Below, piece by piece: positions 59,554 to 64,000 of a DNA stretch of 64,000 bases. Each line of letters starts with the position of its first letter. The stretch's first letter is position 1. Under the pieces are notes generated by a model that made no database searches, had not been told where the DNA came from, and was given only the letters and a program-made list of their open reading frames with translations. The translations under genes were made by a program, and so were the position numbers. The DNA is from Serilophus lunatus (lineage: Eukaryota; Chordata; Aves; Passeriformes; Eurylaimidae): positions 1 to 64,000 of the forward strand of contig VXBA01001686.1 of the NCBI GenBank assembly GCA_013399895.1, read 5' to 3'.

Positions 59554-62500
59554 CTGAAAAAAAACCCCACTCTTCATTGTTATATCTGTTCCATAGGCAG
59601 TGCACTAAAAGCTATACAGATTTTAAATGTACTGAAATAATTACTTGGTACCTGCAGCAACTTCACTTTTAGTGGAGGACACTAACTTCTAAAATTTCTC
59701 TCCCTCTATGTTTATGTTTTACTTAGCTTTTCATAAATGAAACCAGACATTTTGAAGAGTTCAAATAAATTCAGTGCTTGCAATGTCTACATTAATCTTG
59801 ATGATACAAATCTGTTCTCTGTGAAGCAGTAGAACAGGAGTGTTTCAATGATATTTACTGGAATATTGTAGGCACAAATAGTATTTTGGTGGGAAGTGAA
59901 GGATAAAATTAAGATCAGCAGAAAAAGCAGAATAAGAAACTGTCAACCATTTGTTTCCTAAAGACTGCAGAAGATATGTAGCAGATCATATTTTCTTTTT
60001 TTTCCAAACATTTGGTGTAAAAACTTCAAATGCATTAAACATAATTTTGGCAGTGATTTGAACACTTGAAATCTAAGACTTGGTAAAATGAAAGAATATC
60101 AACCTAAGTGCCAAGTCACATTTGGAAATTATTATCTGGTAATTCTGAACTCTCTACATGGTCTGTAATTTTTATCATCCATCTATCCTAATGAAAAACT
60201 TTTACTGTCACAGTGGCATGACAAATCATGTAGATTTTTCACAAATGGGTTCTTAAATGAACTGCCAAATTTTGTGGGATAGAAGATTGTTTCTAACAGT
60301 CACACTCCTCTCTAAATACACAAAACTGGTAAACAAAACCAGGAGATTTTTGTTCTGTGGATATAGAAGCCTTGAGAGCAATTCAGTAGTTATGTGATGC
60401 TGGACTCTCCTGAAGGCATCATTTAACAGAGAAGTATCTCAGTAATTCACTCATTCTGAAAGCATGATTTCAAATGCATGCAGAGAGCCAGAGGTTAATT
60501 AGTTCATACAGAAGCAACACGTTTTGAAGCGTTCTCATCATGCAAAATGCATCACTGCATGGCTCTGCTTTTAGAGCAATGTCAGGAACAGGCTGGAAGT
60601 CAGCTTCTGGAAACAGTGGTTTGAAGACCATTGCTGGTACACTTGCAGCCAAGTCTTCTTGGCACACCCTTTACACTAATCTCTTTGCCCACAGCTGCCC
60701 TGTGGCAACCAAACAGCTGGCTTTGCACAGAAGACAGCAAATCACCAGGGCCTACTGAAGCAGAGGTGCTTACCCAATGGCTCTGCTGCATGTGCAGCCC
60801 AGCCCCATTCTGTAGCAGAGCAGTCATATCCCTGCACTGACAGTTCCTGGCCCGTAAATCACTGCCATAACTTCCCTTCTGTTCAAGGCACTAAACATGA
60901 CTTTCTGGTATATGAAGATTTTGTTATATGGCTTACAGGATCAAGAGTATTGAGAACATACTGACATTAAAGCAGATACACATAACTAGTAATGTGATTC
61001 TGAAAATATGTCAGCTGAAGAACATTTCTCTCAATGATGTGACTGGATAGAGTCTTTCCCCAAGATATTTTTCCTTCTACCTTTTGTGTTGTCAAATATA
61101 ATCATCAGGAGGCAAACTTAAGTCTGAACAAGTAAGTAAATAGTGCTCTGCAACTGCTAGGTTCCAAAAGAAGTATTTTCAGGTGTCTAATAGGACTGAT
61201 TTTTCCAAAGGATTCTATCATAAATCATAATGGACATTATTCTAGGAAAATGGGCTTGAGGTATTCTTCCATCATTTTGTTTCTTTCCTGGAATAACCTG
61301 TACAAGTTCTTAGAATAGGAATGCCATGAAAGGGCTATTTTGGGGTAAGAAACACCTAGAGGAGAATGACATTGCCTGCAAGTAATTAAAAATTAAACCA
61401 GCAAACAGCCTCCCACTATCCACTCGAAAGAAAATCTCTGCCTCTTCTGAAATAAAGGCAAGAGGTCCAGGCAACTCTTCAGTCCTCAGCAGAAAAGAAA
61501 AACTGCAAACATTTTCAAGCATGGTTACTATCCCAATTAATCTCACGGCGCATCCTGCTTATCATGCCAGACTCTCTTTGTCATGAGCACTATCAACAAG
61601 ATTGTATTCTATAGTGAAAGCACTTATGATTTTCATTAGTTATCCACAATACAAGAATATCACTGGAATATACTCTGGGAGTTTATCATCTTTCCTGGAG
61701 GGTTCTCACTCTACTTATACAGCCTCTTATTTGCAAGAACGTTTCTCCTCTCAGAAGTCTTCTGTTAATGCAATATATGTGCATATACATGTGTCTGTAT
61801 CTATATCTATATAAATATATATAGAAATGCAAGATATGCAGGGTTTTGTTTGTGCACTTAGATGAATACCATGAACTCCTGCTGATGCTGCCACTTTTAC
61901 TGGGACATGTAGATACTCCTTGTAGATACTAAATATAGAAAAGATCATGAAAACAGGAGGGAAACTGCAGAGCAAGAACCTCACAATATACAGATCATAT
62001 ATATTAGAAATATATATATTAGAAAACCTGCTTGAAATTTACATTTTGGAAATGTCCAAGTTACAAATAATTTTCTCACTTCAACTAATTTTTCTGTGGA
62101 AAACTGAACTGCAACTGAAAGGAAAAAAAGTTTTTCTCAGCTCTAATAAAACTACAGACCTGATGAGAACCAAACACTCCATGTCTGACACTACGGACAG
62201 GGGGCAGGTCACAGGGATTCTGTCAGCTTTCTAACAGCTGCTCTGAACTTTTCTATGGGATATCAGCATCTACAAAAGGCAGAGCAGCATGGAATAAGGA
62301 AGCTGTTGATGCTTTTAAAACTTCCTAATGCAAAATGAAGTGACTGAAGATTTACTTTCTAACTGTGACAGTGAAAAATTCTCGTAGATACAGAAAGTAC
62401 TTGAGGCTTATAAATTTTTCTTTTATCAAATATTTGGTTTTGGTTTTACATTAAAACTCAATTCTGAATGATGAATCTAAGACCTGCAGGATATGGACAG

Positions 62501-63291
62501 AATATGTGAACGTGTTTAGTGAAAAGTGATTCTACAACTTTCAAATAAAATAAATGTTATTTTCTACAGTCCAGTGATACCGATTATATAACCTAACTAC
62601 TCAGACACTACCTACCATAACCAGAGAACTCTTTTTCCTCCACATTGTGGACTGATCACCCAGAGGTAAAAATAATCATTTTGCCTTCAATGTGTAATGC
62701 ATGTCTATTAATACTACTGAGACTGCATTAAGAAATCTGTTTAGAAGACAGAAATAATAATAAGGGAATGTTTGTGGTGTTCACTCACCAGAAAAGCTAT
62801 TTGTATTCTTAAAATATCTGTGTGAAGTGAGGTGAGGTTCCTATAATCTTGCATGTGAGAATCGATGCCCAGAGACATGAGTCTTTCATACATTAAAACC
62901 TCAACTTTAATCCATCTCAGCTGCATGTGCAAGAGCAACCCTTCCAAAAATTAAACTGCAGGTTCTCAGGCATGTAGTTAAGAGCAATAAATAAATAAAA
63001 AGAAAAAAATCCACCAAAAAACCAAAAAGCATCAGTGGCAGAGGCAAGAATAAGACTTACCAAATAAAAAAAAAAATAAAAATCTCCCTCCAAAGTCCCC
63101 AAAGCAACATTCAGCTATTTACAATAAAAGATTAACCGTCCTCTTCCTATAGTCCTTATACATCTTCCAAGATTTCTGCACAAATGAGGCAGTAATTCTG
63201 CAAGTAACAGTAACTGCATATGATGAAACAGGTAGAAGTTAAATGGCAGTAAATAGCACAAATTAAAGCTTTACATTTGGAATAATCATAC
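59554..63291 (-). other. NR2C1: NR2C1 intron (3738 bp)
   Basis: Bounded by GTATGATTAT (donor) and TTTTTTTTCAG (acceptor). A GC-richer island at about 60.48-60.84 kb stands out within AT-rich DNA (see findings). An AT microsatellite patch occurs at about 61.79-61.82 kb and a 16-bp near-duplicate ATATATTAGAAA pair near 62.00-62.03 kb. Splice phases show that no coding exon of the main transcript is needed here. Confidence 0.85.
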
Positions 63292-63429
63292 CAGGGCTGA
63301 AGAGGACGATTGCTTTCAAATACGCGTATTCATATCCATCTAGACAAAGCTTAACCATGCTGTTACAGAACTCTTGCAACTTGAAGACATGCTCCATGAC
63401 TAGTCTTCCTCTGTCTGTTGGCAGCTTAT
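63292..63429 (-). CDS. NR2C1: NR2C1 coding exon (third from the end)
   Basis: A 138-nt exon with acceptor GTGTTGACTTAG and donor GTATGATTAT. After completing a split Asp codon it encodes KLPTDRGRLVMEHVFKLQEF, CNSMVKLCLDGYEYAYLKAI and VLFSP, and ends with the G of the Asp codon shared with the next exon. It matches the middle of the TR2 ligand-binding domain, where the human protein reads MEHIFKLQEFCNSMVKLCIDGYE as I recall. 'YEYAYLKAIVLFSPD' is the helix-8/9 signature of NR2-type receptors. The rest of the gene, including the DNA-binding domain, lies beyond the right edge of the window, so NR2C1 is partial here. Confidence 0.96.
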
Positions 63430-64000
63430 CTAAGTCAACACAAACAAAACATAAAACCCCAAGTCAACACACATGCAAAAGATATGCTCACACCACAATT
63501 TTAAAAATCATTATTTTATTAGACTCAAACAGTGGGAATTCTATGCCATTTATAAATTCATATTAAGTCTGAATAATTTTGGCACCAACAATTATGGACT
63601 GTCACAATCTTTTTTTCCCCTTCAATTGTACAATTAAGACTCTTCCTGCCACTAAAACTTCCAGTAATCAGGCATAGACTAGAGCTTGAAATGATCAAGT
63701 AAAGAGTACAGTGCTACTGCAGATGTGTGCTCTATGTCTATGGGTCAGGGTAGGTTAGTGAGCAGCTTTGTGGGTTATTTTAGTCAAAGACCACACCACT
63801 GCTGAAAAAGGTGTACTATACACCTTCCCTGATGTGCATTGAGGGGAATGTGCTCAGTGCAGAGCTGTTCCCCAAACAAACTGAATTTCCAATTTAAATG
63901 GTAAGAAATATGTATTTGTAGTAATGATAAAAACATGATTGCTAAAATGCCTTTTTTGGTGAACACGCTTTAAAAATTACATAGACCAGTTTCCAGATTC
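63430..64000 (-). other. NR2C1: NR2C1 intron (partial, runs off window)
   Basis: Sequence upstream of the last-but-two exon. The next expected segment of the ligand-binding domain (ending before the split Asp codon) is not present in these 571 bases, so the intron continues past the edge. No repeat recognised. Confidence 0.8.

Noticed and set aside
1..64000. CRISPR arrays, prokaryotic operons, ribosome-binding sites, phage or integron structures
   Set aside because: The window is vertebrate nuclear DNA; I saw no regularly spaced repeats or bacterial-type gene clusters on either strand.

Overview
This is eukaryotic nuclear DNA from a bird, most likely a songbird. The evidence is long AT-rich non-coding stretches with GT-AG introns, CpG islands, 5'-truncated CR1 LINE copies (some ending in the avian ATTCTRTG tail), and two endogenous-retrovirus LTR types that I recognise from songbird genomes. 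Almost none of the short open frames are genes. The coding content is one complete four-exon gene and the last three exons of a second, both on the minus strand.

Layout, left to right. (1) 1-13.8 kb is non-coding, apart from a CR1 at 6.75-7.4 kb that carries a smaller CR1 nested in it. (2) 13.78-15.2 kb is a CpG island with no assignable exon, cut by a 430-base assembly gap; by gene order it may be the TMCC3 promoter. (3) 15.2-38.5 kb is intergenic, with an intact solo LTR (22231-22813, matching 5-bp target duplications) and a decayed LTR of another type (about 36.96-37.66 kb). (4) 38.5-49.4 kb is NDUFA12, a complex I accessory subunit of 146 residues. Exon 1 lies in a CpG island beside a 590-base gap; intron 3 contains a decayed LTR of the same family as the solo one. 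(5) 49.5-58.4 kb is intergenic, with two sense-strand CR1 copies; the one at 53.2-53.6 kb contains a 49-bp CR1 fragment flanked by a 6-bp duplication. (6) 58.4-64 kb is the 3' end of NR2C1 (orphan nuclear receptor TR2): the last three coding exons encode the C-terminal ligand-binding domain.

NDUFA12 followed by NR2C1 on the same strand is the human 12q22 order, so the block is conserved. The two genes are not functionally coupled: one is a nuclear-encoded mitochondrial protein, the other a transcription factor. I found no convincing new biological system. The most informative unusual structures are the two nested same-orientation CR1 micro-insertions, the unassigned CpG island, and the paired LTRs. 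All splice junctions and residue matches were worked out by eye, and family comparisons are from memory.
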